From: Clostridia bacterium
GTDB lineage: Bacteria > Bacillota > Clostridia > Oscillospirales > Acutalibacteraceae
DNA length: 8,049 nucleotides
Assembly: GCA_017414725.1 (NCBI GenBank)
Contig: JAFQKZ010000088.1
Span: 1 to 8,049 of the forward strand
Direction: 5' to 3'
The notes below the pieces were generated by a model. It worked only from the letters and a program-made list of their open reading frames with translations, was not told the origin of the DNA and did not search any database. Position 1 is the stretch's first letter, and every line of letters starts with the position of its first letter. This document shows, piece by piece, positions 1-6,359 of this stretch. Made by a program: the position numbers and the translations under genes.

Positions 1-171
1 CCTGATTATGGTTCGCTCTGTGCAGTGAAAACAGGTGCTTTCCTGTGTCTTTTTTGCTTTTTGACTTGGGTTGCTTCCTCTGCTCTTTTTTGTCTCCATT
101 TATGCGGTCCTGCCTTAGATTTTCTAGAAGAAAATAATCGTGATTTAAAATCACACCGCGCAAAAATTTAA
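1..171 (+). CDS. Possible 3' end of an unidentified small membrane protein (doubtful)
   Basis: A frame is open from the left edge to a TAA at 169-171 and gives 56 visible residues. I do not recognise the protein. The visible part has a Cys-, Phe- and Leu-rich hydrophobic stretch at about residues 11-35, then a charged tail containing DFLEENNRDLKSHRAKI. A GTG at 25-27 would give a 48-residue peptide starting MKTGAFLCLF, which looks like a signal or anchor sequence, but no Shine-Dalgarno precedes it. About 25% of third codon positions are G or C, which suits this genome better than the competing minus-strand frame (about 48%). Against it, T-rich sequence read in this frame would appear hydrophobic whatever its function, and the gene is cut by the window. 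Positions 1-120 have about 44% G+C, well above the flanking DNA. It could equally be non-coding. Confidence 0.22.
   Translation, partial: PDYGSLCAVKTGAFLCLFCFLTWVASSALFCLHLCGPALDFLEENNRDLKSHRAKI
119..154. repeat. Two adjacent short inverted repeats
   Basis: Two perfect 7-bp inverted repeats lie four bases apart. The first pairs ATTTTCT at 119-125 with AGAAAAT at 129-135 around AGA. The second pairs GTGATTT at 140-146 with AAATCAC at 148-154 around one A. The second has the size and symmetry of an operator for a dimeric repressor. Neither is followed by a T-tract on the + strand, so neither looks like a terminator. A role as operators is inference; in A+T-rich DNA, stems like these also arise by chance. 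Confidence 0.3.
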
Positions 172-399
172 TGAACGAATATCGTGTAAACTTTTTGCTT
201 TTAAAACAATATTTCTGTTCGATAATAACAAAAAGTTATAAAAACATATTCTTAATTACAGAATAAAATTAGGCACAAAACAGTATTTTTATTTGTTTTT
301 GGTCTGTGTGGCATTGCTTTTAACATATTTTGTTGCTTTTCGTTTGATAAATATTATAATAACTTACTGTACATATATTTCGGTAAAAGAGGGATATTT
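172..399. other. Non-coding region upstream of trxA
   Basis: I see no gene here. The stretch is very A+T-rich with stop codons in all frames. A 9-bp inverted repeat pairs AACTTTTTG at 189-197 with CAAAAAGTT at 229-237 across 31 bases. A 6-bp stem (AAAACA at 277-282, TGTTTT at 294-299) is followed by a short T-run but is too weak to call a terminator. The last 70 bases carry a sigma-A-like promoter and the trxA ribosome binding site. I recognise no riboswitch or T-box consensus. Confidence 0.6.
333..360 (+). promoter_or_regulatory. Probable sigma-A promoter of trxA
   Basis: A perfect -10 hexamer TATAAT lies at 355-360. A poor -35 candidate, TTGCTT at 333-338, sits 16 bases upstream and matches only the TTG core. 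The -10 box ends about 40 bases before the trxA start, so the leader would be short. With such A+T-rich DNA the -10 could be coincidental, but the position is right. Confidence 0.4.
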
Positions 400-681
400 A
401 TGTTAGTTATATATGATTTTTTCGCACACTGGTGTGGACCGTGCAAAATGCAATCTCCTGTTATAGAAAGACTTGAACAAAAATATTTAGATAAAGTAAT
501 ATTCAAAAAAATTGACATAGATAGTGAGCAAGAGATCGCTCAAAAATATAATATCATGTCCATACCGACTATTATGTTTTTATATAATAATCAAGAAATC
601 CATGAAAGATTAAACGGATTCACTTCCGAAGAGCAATTAAGTTTTATAATAGATGGTTTATTAGAACAAATTAACAAATAG
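400..681 (+). CDS. trxA: Thioredoxin, short N-terminal form
   Basis: A 93-residue thioredoxin, the cytoplasmic dithiol reductant that reduces disulfides in target proteins and is recharged by thioredoxin reductase. Visible hallmarks are the buried Asp (D6), the active site W11-C12-G13-P14-C15 followed by K16, and the cis-proline loop S54-I55-P56-T57. The ATG has a GAGGG site at 389-393 with six bases between, which supports this start. Typical thioredoxins have about 105-110 residues, with the buried Asp near position 26. This one lacks roughly the first 20 residues (beta-1/alpha-1), and the in-frame upstream codons do not restore them. trxB starts 19 bases after its TAG stop, so the pair is almost certainly one transcript. 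Thioredoxin identity is very secure; the N-terminal shortness is seen directly. Confidence 0.95.
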   Translation: MLVIYDFFAHWCGPCKMQSPVIERLEQKYLDKVIFKKIDIDSEQEIAQKYNIMSIPTIMFLYNNQEIHERLNGFTSEEQLSFIIDGLLEQINK

Positions 682-700
682 AAATCTCGGAGATGTTTTA

Positions 701-1621
701 GTGAATGATTTAGTGATCATAGGTGCCGGGCCCGCAGGTTTAACTGCTGCGATATATGCTTTAAGAGCCGGTGTAGAAGTAACTATATGTGAATCTGAAA
801 TGTATGGCGGACAAGCTTCGATTATAGATAAACTGGAAAACTATCCGGGTTTTGAGTCTATCTCCGGAATAGATTTTTCTACAAAAATATATCAACAAGT
901 TGAAAAACTCGGAGCAAAATTTATATTTAGTAAAGTCATAAAAGTGTGTTTAACAGAAAAGAAAAAAGTATTATATTTATCAAATGGTGAAATTTTAGAA
1001 TCTAAAGCAGTAATCATCGCAAATGGACTAAAAAGAAGAGTTTTAGGTTGTCCCGGCGAACAAGAGTATACCGGACGCGGGGTTTCGTATTGTGCAACTT
1101 GCGACGGAGCGTTTTTTAAATCAAAAAATATAGTAGTTGTAGGTGGCGGCAATACGGTTGTCCAAGATGCTTTGTATTTGTCTAATATTTGCAATAATAT
1201 TAAAATTATAGTGAGAAAAGATAAATTACGTGCGGAAAATTTTTTAATTAATATCTTAAATAAAAAATCAAATATAGAAATTATTTTTAATACAAATATA
1301 ATTGAAATTATTGGCGAAAATAATATTGTAAATAAAATTCGTATTAAAACAAATGTAAATAATAACATAACAGAAAAAATATTAGATATCGATGGGATTT
1401 TTATTGCCGTAGGATACGAACCTAACTGTGAGATGTTCCGTAATCAAATTAGTATGACAGAAGCTGGATATTTTGTTTCGGACGAATCTTGTGAAACTAA
1501 TATTCCCGGAGTTTTTGTTGCCGGAGATTGCCGTACCAAACCATTAAGACAGATAGCTACAGCTATTGCCGATGGTGCTATTGCTGGAAATAAATCTGCC
1601 GATTTTATTTGTTATTCGTAA
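701..1621 (+). CDS. trxB: Thioredoxin reductase, low-molecular-weight flavoprotein type
   Basis: A 306-residue, full-length flavoprotein expected to pass electrons through FAD and a redox disulfide to the TrxA encoded just upstream. It starts at GTG 701, eight bases after GGAG at 689-692. Visible domains are the N-terminal FAD dinucleotide fold GAGPAG (8-13), the GGQ flavin loop near 36-38 and ENYPGF (46-51). The CATCD redox centre has C131 and C134, followed by D135. The second dinucleotide fold is VVVGGGN (145-151), and the C-terminal FAD motif is GVFVAGDC (270-277). The pyridine-nucleotide region departs from the usual NADPH enzymes: the GxGxxA motif ends in Val (V153), and HRRxxxR reads V171-R172-K173...R177. 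It therefore retains two of the basic residues but may prefer another electron donor. Disulfide reductase function is secure; the reductant is not. Confidence 0.93.
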   Translation: MNDLVIIGAGPAGLTAAIYALRAGVEVTICESEMYGGQASIIDKLENYPGFESISGIDFSTKIYQQVEKLGAKFIFSKVIKVCLTEKKKVLYLSNGEILESKAVIIANGLKRRVLGCPGEQEYTGRGVSYCATCDGAFFKSKNIVVVGGGNTVVQDALYLSNICNNIKIIVRKDKLRAENFLINILNKKSNIEIIFNTNIIEIIGENNIVNKIRIKTNVNNNITEKILDIDGIFIAVGYEPNCEMFRNQISMTEAGYFVSDESCETNIPGVFVAGDCRTKPLRQIATAIADGAIAGNKSADFICYS

Positions 1622-1676
1622 ATAGTATAAAAATAAATGACAATCAAAAAGAGATTATGATTTTAATATGTAAACA

Positions 1677-1693
1677 GGAGTTTTTTGAATTTG
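1677..1693 (+). promoter_or_regulatory. Ribosome binding site and alternative TTG starts of queA
   Basis: GGAG at 1677-1680 is followed by four bases and TTG at 1685, or by ten bases and a second in-frame TTG at 1691. No ATG or GTG suits the conserved N-terminus. The two choices differ by two residues; four is short and ten is long for an SD spacer, so the sequence does not settle it. Confidence 0.6.
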
Positions 1694-2716
1694 TTTAAAA
1701 AAAGTCAATTTAATTATGATTTACCTGAAGAATTAATTGCTCAGTTTCCGGTAGAACCCAGAGATTCGTCACGGTTATTAATATTAAACAGGCAAACACA
1801 AAAGATTACACATGAAAAATTTTATAATCTTGTAAATTATTTAAATCCAAATGATTGTTTGATTTTAAATGATTCACGAGTGTTACCGGCTAGAATCTGG
1901 GGTAAAAATATAAACACAGAACACATAGTAGAATTTTTATTACTAAAAGAAATATCTAAAAATACATGGGAAACCTTAGTAAAACCTGGGAAAAAAGCAA
2001 AAATAAATTATAAATTTAATTTTCAAGATTTATTATTCGGAGAAATTATAGACATATTAGAAGACGGAAACAGAATTATCAAATTTAATGAAACTGAGAA
2101 TTTTTTTGCCAATCTTGAAAAAATTGGTACAATGCCGTTACCGCCATATATAAAACAAAAATTAAAAGACCAATCCAGATATCAAACTGTATATGCGCGA
2201 GATTTAGGTTCTGCAGCTGCTCCTACAGCAGGATTGCATTTTACTGAAAGTCTAATGAACAAAATAAAAGAGAAAAATATTAAAATCGGTTTTGTGACTC
2301 TACACGTAGGTCTTGGAACTTTTAGACCTGTAAAAGAAGAAAATATCAATAATCATAAAATGCATTCTGAAAATTTTGTTTTACCGCAAGAGACTATAAA
2401 TATAATTAACGAAACTAAAAAAAATAACGGACGAGTAATATGTGTTGGAACTACGACCTGCAGGGTACTTGAATCTGTTTATCAAAAGCATAATAAACTG
2501 GTAGCCGGTTCAGATTCCACGGATATTTTTATCAAACCCGGATTTGAATTCAAAGTTATAGATAGCATGATTACAAATTTTCATCTCCCGGAAAGTACTT
2601 TAATTATATTAATTTCAAGCTTTGCAGGCCACGAGCTTGCGTTGAATTCATATAAAATAGCTGTTGAGAACAAATATAGATTCTTTAGTTTTGGCGATTC
2701 TATGATGATAGTATAA
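1685..2716 (+). CDS. queA: S-adenosylmethionine:tRNA ribosyltransferase-isomerase
   Basis: QueA transfers and isomerises the ribosyl part of S-adenosylmethionine onto 7-aminomethyl-7-deazaguanine at the wobble position of GUN-anticodon tRNAs, giving epoxyqueuosine. The 343-residue length is normal for the family and both ends look complete. Conserved blocks are FNYDLPEELIAQFP (9-22), DSSRLL (27-32), LNDSRVLPAR (61-70), TMPLPPYI (149-156), RYQTVYA (165-171), the signature GSAAAPTAGLHFT (175-187), THRxPV-like LHVGLGTFRPV (206-216), TNFHLPESTL (297-306) and the C-terminal YRFFSFGDSM (331-340). The start is a TTG. No terminator or convincing promoter lies in the 63 bases after trxB, so it may be co-transcribed with trxAB. 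The partner tgt is not in the window, so the rest of the queuosine pathway must lie elsewhere. Confidence 0.97.
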   Translation: MNLFKKSQFNYDLPEELIAQFPVEPRDSSRLLILNRQTQKITHEKFYNLVNYLNPNDCLILNDSRVLPARIWGKNINTEHIVEFLLLKEISKNTWETLVKPGKKAKINYKFNFQDLLFGEIIDILEDGNRIIKFNETENFFANLEKIGTMPLPPYIKQKLKDQSRYQTVYARDLGSAAAPTAGLHFTESLMNKIKEKNIKIGFVTLHVGLGTFRPVKEENINNHKMHSENFVLPQETINIINETKKNNGRVICVGTTTCRVLESVYQKHNKLVAGSDSTDIFIKPGFEFKVIDSMITNFHLPESTLIILISSFAGHELALNSYKIAVENKYRFFSFGDSMMIV

Positions 2717-2798
2717 ATTAGTAATATTCGCATATGTCACAAAATTTGGATATTGAAAATAGTATAGTATTGTAAATATCACAAAGGAGGACGCACAT

Positions 2799-2933
2799 AT
2801 GTGTAATAATTTATTCGGCGGAAACAGCTGCTGTCTAGTCATTGTATTGATACTAGTAATTTTGTGTTGTTGCGGAAACAGCGACGATAATGGTTGTGGC
2901 TGCAATAACAACAATTGTGGCTGCGGTTGCTAA
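2799..2933 (+). CDS. Cysteine-rich single-span membrane peptide, 44 residues
   Basis: A small gene with the best Shine-Dalgarno in the window: AAAGGAGG at 2783-2790, eight bases before the ATG. The product has 11 Cys in 44 residues (2, 11, 12, 23-25, 33, 35, 40, 42, 44). It has three parts: a short polar head (MCNNLFGGNS); a hydrophobic segment at about 11-25 that could span or dip into the membrane; and a Gly/Asn/Cys tail with paired CGC motifs at 33-35 and 40-42, ending in GC. The CGC motifs come from a 9-bp direct repeat, TGTGGCTGC, at 2895-2903 and 2916-2924. Similar tiny Cys-rich proteins occur in clostridia under labels such as high-cysteine or chorion-like protein, but I know no established function. 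Metal binding, disulfide cross-linking or a spore or envelope role are inference. It lies 82 bases after queA and 17 bases before a strong terminator; a weak TTGGAT/TATTGT promoter candidate at 2746-2773 could drive it separately. Confidence 0.8.
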   Translation: MCNNLFGGNSCCLVIVLILVILCCCGNSDDNGCGCNNNNCGCGC

Positions 2934-2950
2934 TAATTAGATAAAAACAC

Positions 2951-2980
2951 ACACTCTTTTGTTTGTATACAGAAGAGTGT
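2951..2980. terminator. Bidirectional intrinsic terminator between convergent operons
   Basis: A 12-bp stem pairs ACACTCTTTTGT at 2951-2962 with ACAGAAGAGTGT at 2969-2980, with one G-T wobble and a 6-base loop. On the + strand it is followed by TTTTTTCT-type sequence, ending the trxA-trxB-queA-peptide side. On the minus strand it is followed by GTGTTTTTAT, and it begins 11 bases after the stop of the serine hydrolase gene. It can therefore serve both directions. Confidence 0.9.
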
Positions 2981-2991
2981 TTTTTCTATGT

Positions 2992-4437
2992 TTAGCTTAA
3001 ACTTTCATTCACAATAGTTTTTAACGGAATCAAATCATTTTTTTCGAATACGCCCTTTGTTACTTGCTCGATATTATCATTTTTTTCGACTTTAAAATAT
3101 ATTTTTTGTTTGTAATATTGCCCGGACTTTGCGGTAATATTTTCATAAACATACGGTCTGATTTGAACGTATTCTTGCGTATAATTATTAAAAGTAATAG
3201 AAATTTTGTTTTTGTCTATTTTATTAATTTTATAAGTATCAAATGGAGTTTTACGGTTAGCTATTTGAGTTCGTGCACAGACATATTCTCCTTCTAGTAC
3301 TTCACTGTCTGGGAAATCAGACTTATCTTCAATCTCATTATAATTACTACCAGTTATTAAATTAACAATATTATATGTTAGATCATAGGCGTCCTGGGCA
3401 TTTGCAAGAACAGAAATTGCGAGGTTTTCTTCAGGTACAATAACAAAATTTGAACACATACCGTCAACCAAACCTGTATGCCCTAAACCTATATAATTTC
3501 CGTTTGTTCCCCAAAAGCCATGATGTATCGAAAACAATTCTTCTCCGGTAGAACTATAAGATACATCTAGTAATTCTTGTAAAGTTTCGTTGTTAGCAAA
3601 CAATTTAGACTGTTGATTTTCTGACGGCATTAATTCTTGTGCAAATTTCATTAAATCACTAGTTGTACCTACGACTGAGCCCGATGCATACAGCCAATCG
3701 CCAGAATAACAAGAGGTTTTTGTGAAATCACCAAATGCACTACGAGTGTACCCTAAAGCTTTTTGCGACATAACCTCTTCGTCAGGATTTTGTTCAGGAT
3801 AACAACATTTCATGTCACACTTATCAAAAATATTTTTCTGGACATACTCAAAAAACGGTACTCCGGTGATATTTTCTATAATATAAGCGGCTAAATTTGC
3901 ACCGTAATTCGAATAACCCACAAATCTGCCGGGATCGAAACACTGTATTCCGCTATAACAATTCTTAACAGCTTCGCCTGTAGAATCAAAATCGCAAGAT
4001 TCTCCGGTACCATCATGATATTTCCAATAAGACTCAAAACCGGCGTTGTGATTCATTAAATTTAAAAAAGTTACAGGTTCTTTGGAATTTATATGTAATT
4101 CATAATTTTCCGGTAAATACTCACGAATATCTTTGTTTAGATCTAATTTATTTTGTTCTTTTAATTGCATCGCAGAAATCCAGATAAATAATTTACTAAT
4201 AGATCCGTAGTTAAAACTAGTACTTGTATCTACAGGGATTTTCCGGTCTATATTAGCAAATCCGTAGCCCTTAGAAAAAATATTTTTGCCGTCTTTCATA
4301 ACAGAAACTTGAGCACCGGGAGAAACTTTTCCAACTTTGCTTTTAGCATAGATATCTATATATTCTAATTTTTTTGTAATATCATTATGTTTATATAAAT
4401 TTTTTATATTATTTTCTAGAGATATAAACTGTGCCAT
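2992..4437 (-). CDS. Class C beta-lactamase-family serine hydrolase, no export signal
   Basis: A 481-residue member of the penicillin-binding-protein/beta-lactamase-fold serine hydrolases (Pfam Beta-lactamase type). These act as D-Ala peptidases, esterases or peptidases; the exact substrate cannot be read here. The catalytic motifs are S79-I-S-K82 (SxxK nucleophile and base), Y175-S-N177 (YxN) and G319-H-T-G322, which replaces KTG. The hydrolase domain covers about 35-365. A beta-rich C-terminal extension at about 380-481 resembles the small accessory domain often attached to this family. I chose the ATG at 4437 because GGAGG lies seven bases upstream; an earlier in-frame ATG at 4455 would put that SD inside the gene. 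I see no signal peptide, lipobox or transmembrane helix, so a cytoplasmic location is inferred, which is unusual for this fold. It is last in the tilS-hpt-ftsH transcription unit, 52 bases after ftsH. True resistance to beta-lactams is unlikely from these motifs alone. Confidence 0.9.
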   Translation of the reverse strand: MAQFISLENNIKNLYKHNDITKKLEYIDIYAKSKVGKVSPGAQVSVMKDGKNIFSKGYGFANIDRKIPVDTSTSFNYGSISKLFIWISAMQLKEQNKLDLNKDIREYLPENYELHINSKEPVTFLNLMNHNAGFESYWKYHDGTGESCDFDSTGEAVKNCYSGIQCFDPGRFVGYSNYGANLAAYIIENITGVPFFEYVQKNIFDKCDMKCCYPEQNPDEEVMSQKALGYTRSAFGDFTKTSCYSGDWLYASGSVVGTTSDLMKFAQELMPSENQQSKLFANNETLQELLDVSYSSTGEELFSIHHGFWGTNGNYIGLGHTGLVDGMCSNFVIVPEENLAISVLANAQDAYDLTYNIVNLITGSNYNEIEDKSDFPDSEVLEGEYVCARTQIANRKTPFDTYKINKIDKNKISITFNNYTQEYVQIRPYVYENITAKSGQYYKQKIYFKVEKNDNIEQVTKGVFEKNDLIPLKTIVNESLS

Positions 4438-4444
4438 ATTTATT

Positions 4445-4449
4445 CCTCC
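4445..4449 (-). promoter_or_regulatory. Ribosome binding site that sets the hydrolase start
   Basis: GGAGG on the minus strand, seven bases before the ATG at 4437. It overlaps the six codons that would precede this start if the upstream ATG at 4455 were used, so the shorter protein is the better model. Confidence 0.85.
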
Positions 4450-4489
4450 AATCATATGTAGTTATATTTGTTTTACTGTTTTATTTTTA

Positions 4490-6331
4490 TTAAGCTTCCT
4501 GCATGAACAATTCGAATTGTTCGCCGTTCATTTTTTCGTGTTTTACTAAATATTCAGCAAGTTTATGAAGTTTATCTATATTTTCGTTCAAGATATTTTT
4601 AGTTTTTTCATAACAAGAAGAGATAATATTTTTGATTTCGAGATCTATTTGGGTAGCGGTTTCCTCTGAGTAAGTTTTCTCATGATTCTTGTCGTAGCCT
4701 AAAAACACGTCAGAATTGTTATTTTTATAGACTATGGGCCCGAGTTTTTCACTCATACCATATTTTGTTACCATTGAAGTTGCGAGCTCGGTAGCTCTTT
4801 CTATATCATTGGAAACTCCGGTTGAAGTATCGCCAATGACTAATTTTTCAGCTAAGAATCCGCCTAACAATACGACTATGCTTTCTAATAATTTAGACTT
4901 AAACTCACACCAAGTATCTTTTTCGGGCAAAGAAAGCGTATATCCACCGGCATGGCCCCTGGGTATAATAGAAATCTCATGAACTTTTTCCTGAGTTTCA
5001 CAGAAATAAGTTGCGATTGCGTGACCTGACTCATGATAAGCAGTTTCACGTTTTTCTTTTTCGGTTATAACTCTAGATTTTTTCTCAGTTCCAATAGTTA
5101 CTTTCACGGTTGCTTCTTCTATTTCAGACATAGTAATTACGTCTTTTTGTCTGCGTACAGCTAATAATGCCGCTTCGTTTATTAAATTTTCCAAATCAGC
5201 ACCTGTAAATCCGGCGGTACCTTTAGCAATAGTTTTTAACTGTACGTCCGGAGCGAATTTTTTACCTTTGGCATGAACTCTTAAGATTTCTTCGCGGCCT
5301 TTTATGTCCGGATATCCCACATAAATTTGTCTGTCAAATCTGCCGGGTCTTGTCAACGCAGGATCTAAAATATCAGATCTGTTAGTCGCAGCAATTACTA
5401 TAACACCTTCGTTTACGCCAAACCCGTCCATTTCTACCAGAAGCTGATTCAAAGTTTGTTCACGTTCATCGTGGCCACCGCCAAGACCTGCTCCTCTGCG
5501 ACGACCTACGGCATCTATCTCATCTATAAAAATTATACATGGGGTGCTTTTTTTGGCCTGTTCAAACAAATCACGTACTCTTGACGCACCGACACCTACG
5601 AACATTTCGACAAAATCAGAACCGGACATTGAAAAGAACGGTACATCGGCCTCACCTGCAACAGCTCGGGCAAGTAAAGTTTTTCCTGTTCCCGGAGGGC
5701 CTACTAACAAAACACCTTTGGGTATTCGAGCCCCCATATTATTGTATTTTTCAGGATTTTTCAAAAAGTCTACTATTTCAAATAATTCTTCTTTTTCTTC
5801 ATCTGCACCGGCAACGTCATTGAAAGTAGCTTTTCGACCATCTTTTTCTGCGTTTTTAGATTTTGAACGTCCAAAACCTAACTTTCCGCCGCCTTCGCCC
5901 ATGATATTAATTTTTCTCATAAACAACCAGCCGGTTAAACATAACATCAAAACCGGTAATATTACAAAAGTAAATGCATTGACCAGCCAAGAAGTTTCCA
6001 TTGGTCTTATTAAATCATATACCATTGGATTTTCAGGATTTTTCTCGTTATATTCACGAACATAATCTGAAATATCATTATATATCAAACTTACACTTGG
6101 AGCGGTATAATTTATTACTTCACCGGTGTTAAGAGTGATGTCCATATTTCCGGATCCAAGATTCAAATTGTATTTCGTAACCTGATGAGTCTTGAATTTT
6201 TCCACAATCTCAGAATAATTATAATTTGTTCCGGGATTTACCCCATTTATTATCACGAATATTAATATAATTAATATTGGAAGTCCTAAAAACGCAAGCA
6301 TGTTTCTAAAATTTTTGTTTTTTTGTTCCAA
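4490..6331 (-). CDS. ftsH: ATP-dependent membrane zinc metalloprotease FtsH
   Basis: FtsH forms a membrane-anchored hexamer that unfolds and degrades misfolded membrane proteins and selected soluble regulators. From the TTG start (613 residues) the order is as follows. TM helix 1 is at about 12-30, an external domain at about 31-114, and TM helix 2 at about 115-137. A Gly-rich linker leads into the AAA+ module: Walker A GPPGTGKT (211-218), pore loop MFVGVG (243-248), Walker B IIFIDEID (266-273), and the second region of homology with RPGRF around 328-332. The zinc protease domain has HESGH (433-437) and third-ligand Asp 509. All catalytic residues are present and the length is normal for Firmicutes. 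The start is uncertain: GTG 6340 and ATG 6337 also lie in frame, but AGGAG at 6340-6344 leaves only two bases before that ATG and eight before the TTG. It follows hpt by 28 bases. Confidence 0.97.
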   Translation of the reverse strand: MEQKNKNFRNMLAFLGLPILIILIFVIINGVNPGTNYNYSEIVEKFKTHQVTKYNLNLGSGNMDITLNTGEVINYTAPSVSLIYNDISDYVREYNEKNPENPMVYDLIRPMETSWLVNAFTFVILPVLMLCLTGWLFMRKINIMGEGGGKLGFGRSKSKNAEKDGRKATFNDVAGADEEKEELFEIVDFLKNPEKYNNMGARIPKGVLLVGPPGTGKTLLARAVAGEADVPFFSMSGSDFVEMFVGVGASRVRDLFEQAKKSTPCIIFIDEIDAVGRRRGAGLGGGHDEREQTLNQLLVEMDGFGVNEGVIVIAATNRSDILDPALTRPGRFDRQIYVGYPDIKGREEILRVHAKGKKFAPDVQLKTIAKGTAGFTGADLENLINEAALLAVRRQKDVITMSEIEEATVKVTIGTEKKSRVITEKEKRETAYHESGHAIATYFCETQEKVHEISIIPRGHAGGYTLSLPEKDTWCEFKSKLLESIVVLLGGFLAEKLVIGDTSTGVSNDIERATELATSMVTKYGMSEKLGPIVYKNNNSDVFLGYDKNHEKTYSEETATQIDLEIKNIISSCYEKTKNILNENIDKLHKLAEYLVKHEKMNGEQFELFMQEA

Positions 6332-6339
6332 TTTCATCA

Positions 6340-6344
6340 CTCCT
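6340..6344 (-). promoter_or_regulatory. Ribosome binding site that favours the ftsH TTG start
   Basis: AGGAG on the minus strand. It overlaps the possible GTG start at 6340, sits only two bases before the ATG at 6337, and is eight bases before the TTG at 6331. Spacing alone supports the TTG; codon preference would favour the ATG, so the start remains open by two residues. Confidence 0.55.
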
Positions 6345-6359
6345 AGATATACACATAAT

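Noticed and set aside
31..62. Terminator-like hairpin ACAGG/CCTGT followed by a T-rich run on the + strand
   Set aside because: Only five base pairs with a six-base loop, and the T-run is interrupted; too weak to call without knowing what lies to the left.
1..99. Minus-strand frame from ATG at 99 running off the left edge, 33 codons, Lys/Ser-rich with CFHC
   Set aside because: Third positions are about 48% G or C, unlike the neighbours. The start site has only a weak SD, A-rich DNA gives Lys in any case, and no family is recognisable; kept as a finding, not as a gene.
892..1368. Long open frame antisense to trxB
   Set aside because: It lies wholly inside a clear trxB, has no SD, and its Phe/Ile-rich product is what antisense A+T-rich coding DNA gives.
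1622..1684. Possible promoter for queA (TATGAT at about 1656-1661, ATGACA upstream)
   Set aside because: The two boxes are about 17 bases too close or mismatched for a sigma-A promoter, so read-through from trxB is at least as likely.
2737..2785. Direct repeat TCACAAA at 2737-2743 and 2779-2785 and a 6-bp inverted repeat GATATT/AATATC between
   Set aside because: Short A+T-rich matches expected by chance, with no clear link to a regulator.
2648..2914. Minus-strand open frame across the end of queA and the Cys-rich gene
   Set aside because: It overlaps two better-supported genes on the other strand, has no SD and no recognisable domain.
4438..4455. Extra six N-terminal codons of the serine hydrolase from an ATG at 4455
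   Set aside because: The GGAGG ribosome binding site for the ATG at 4437 lies within these codons, and no SD serves the earlier ATG.
5544..6065. Long + strand frame antisense to ftsH, 173 codons
   Set aside because: It is the mirror of the strongly conserved AAA+ domain, and its length reflects constraint on ftsH; no SD and no family resemblance.
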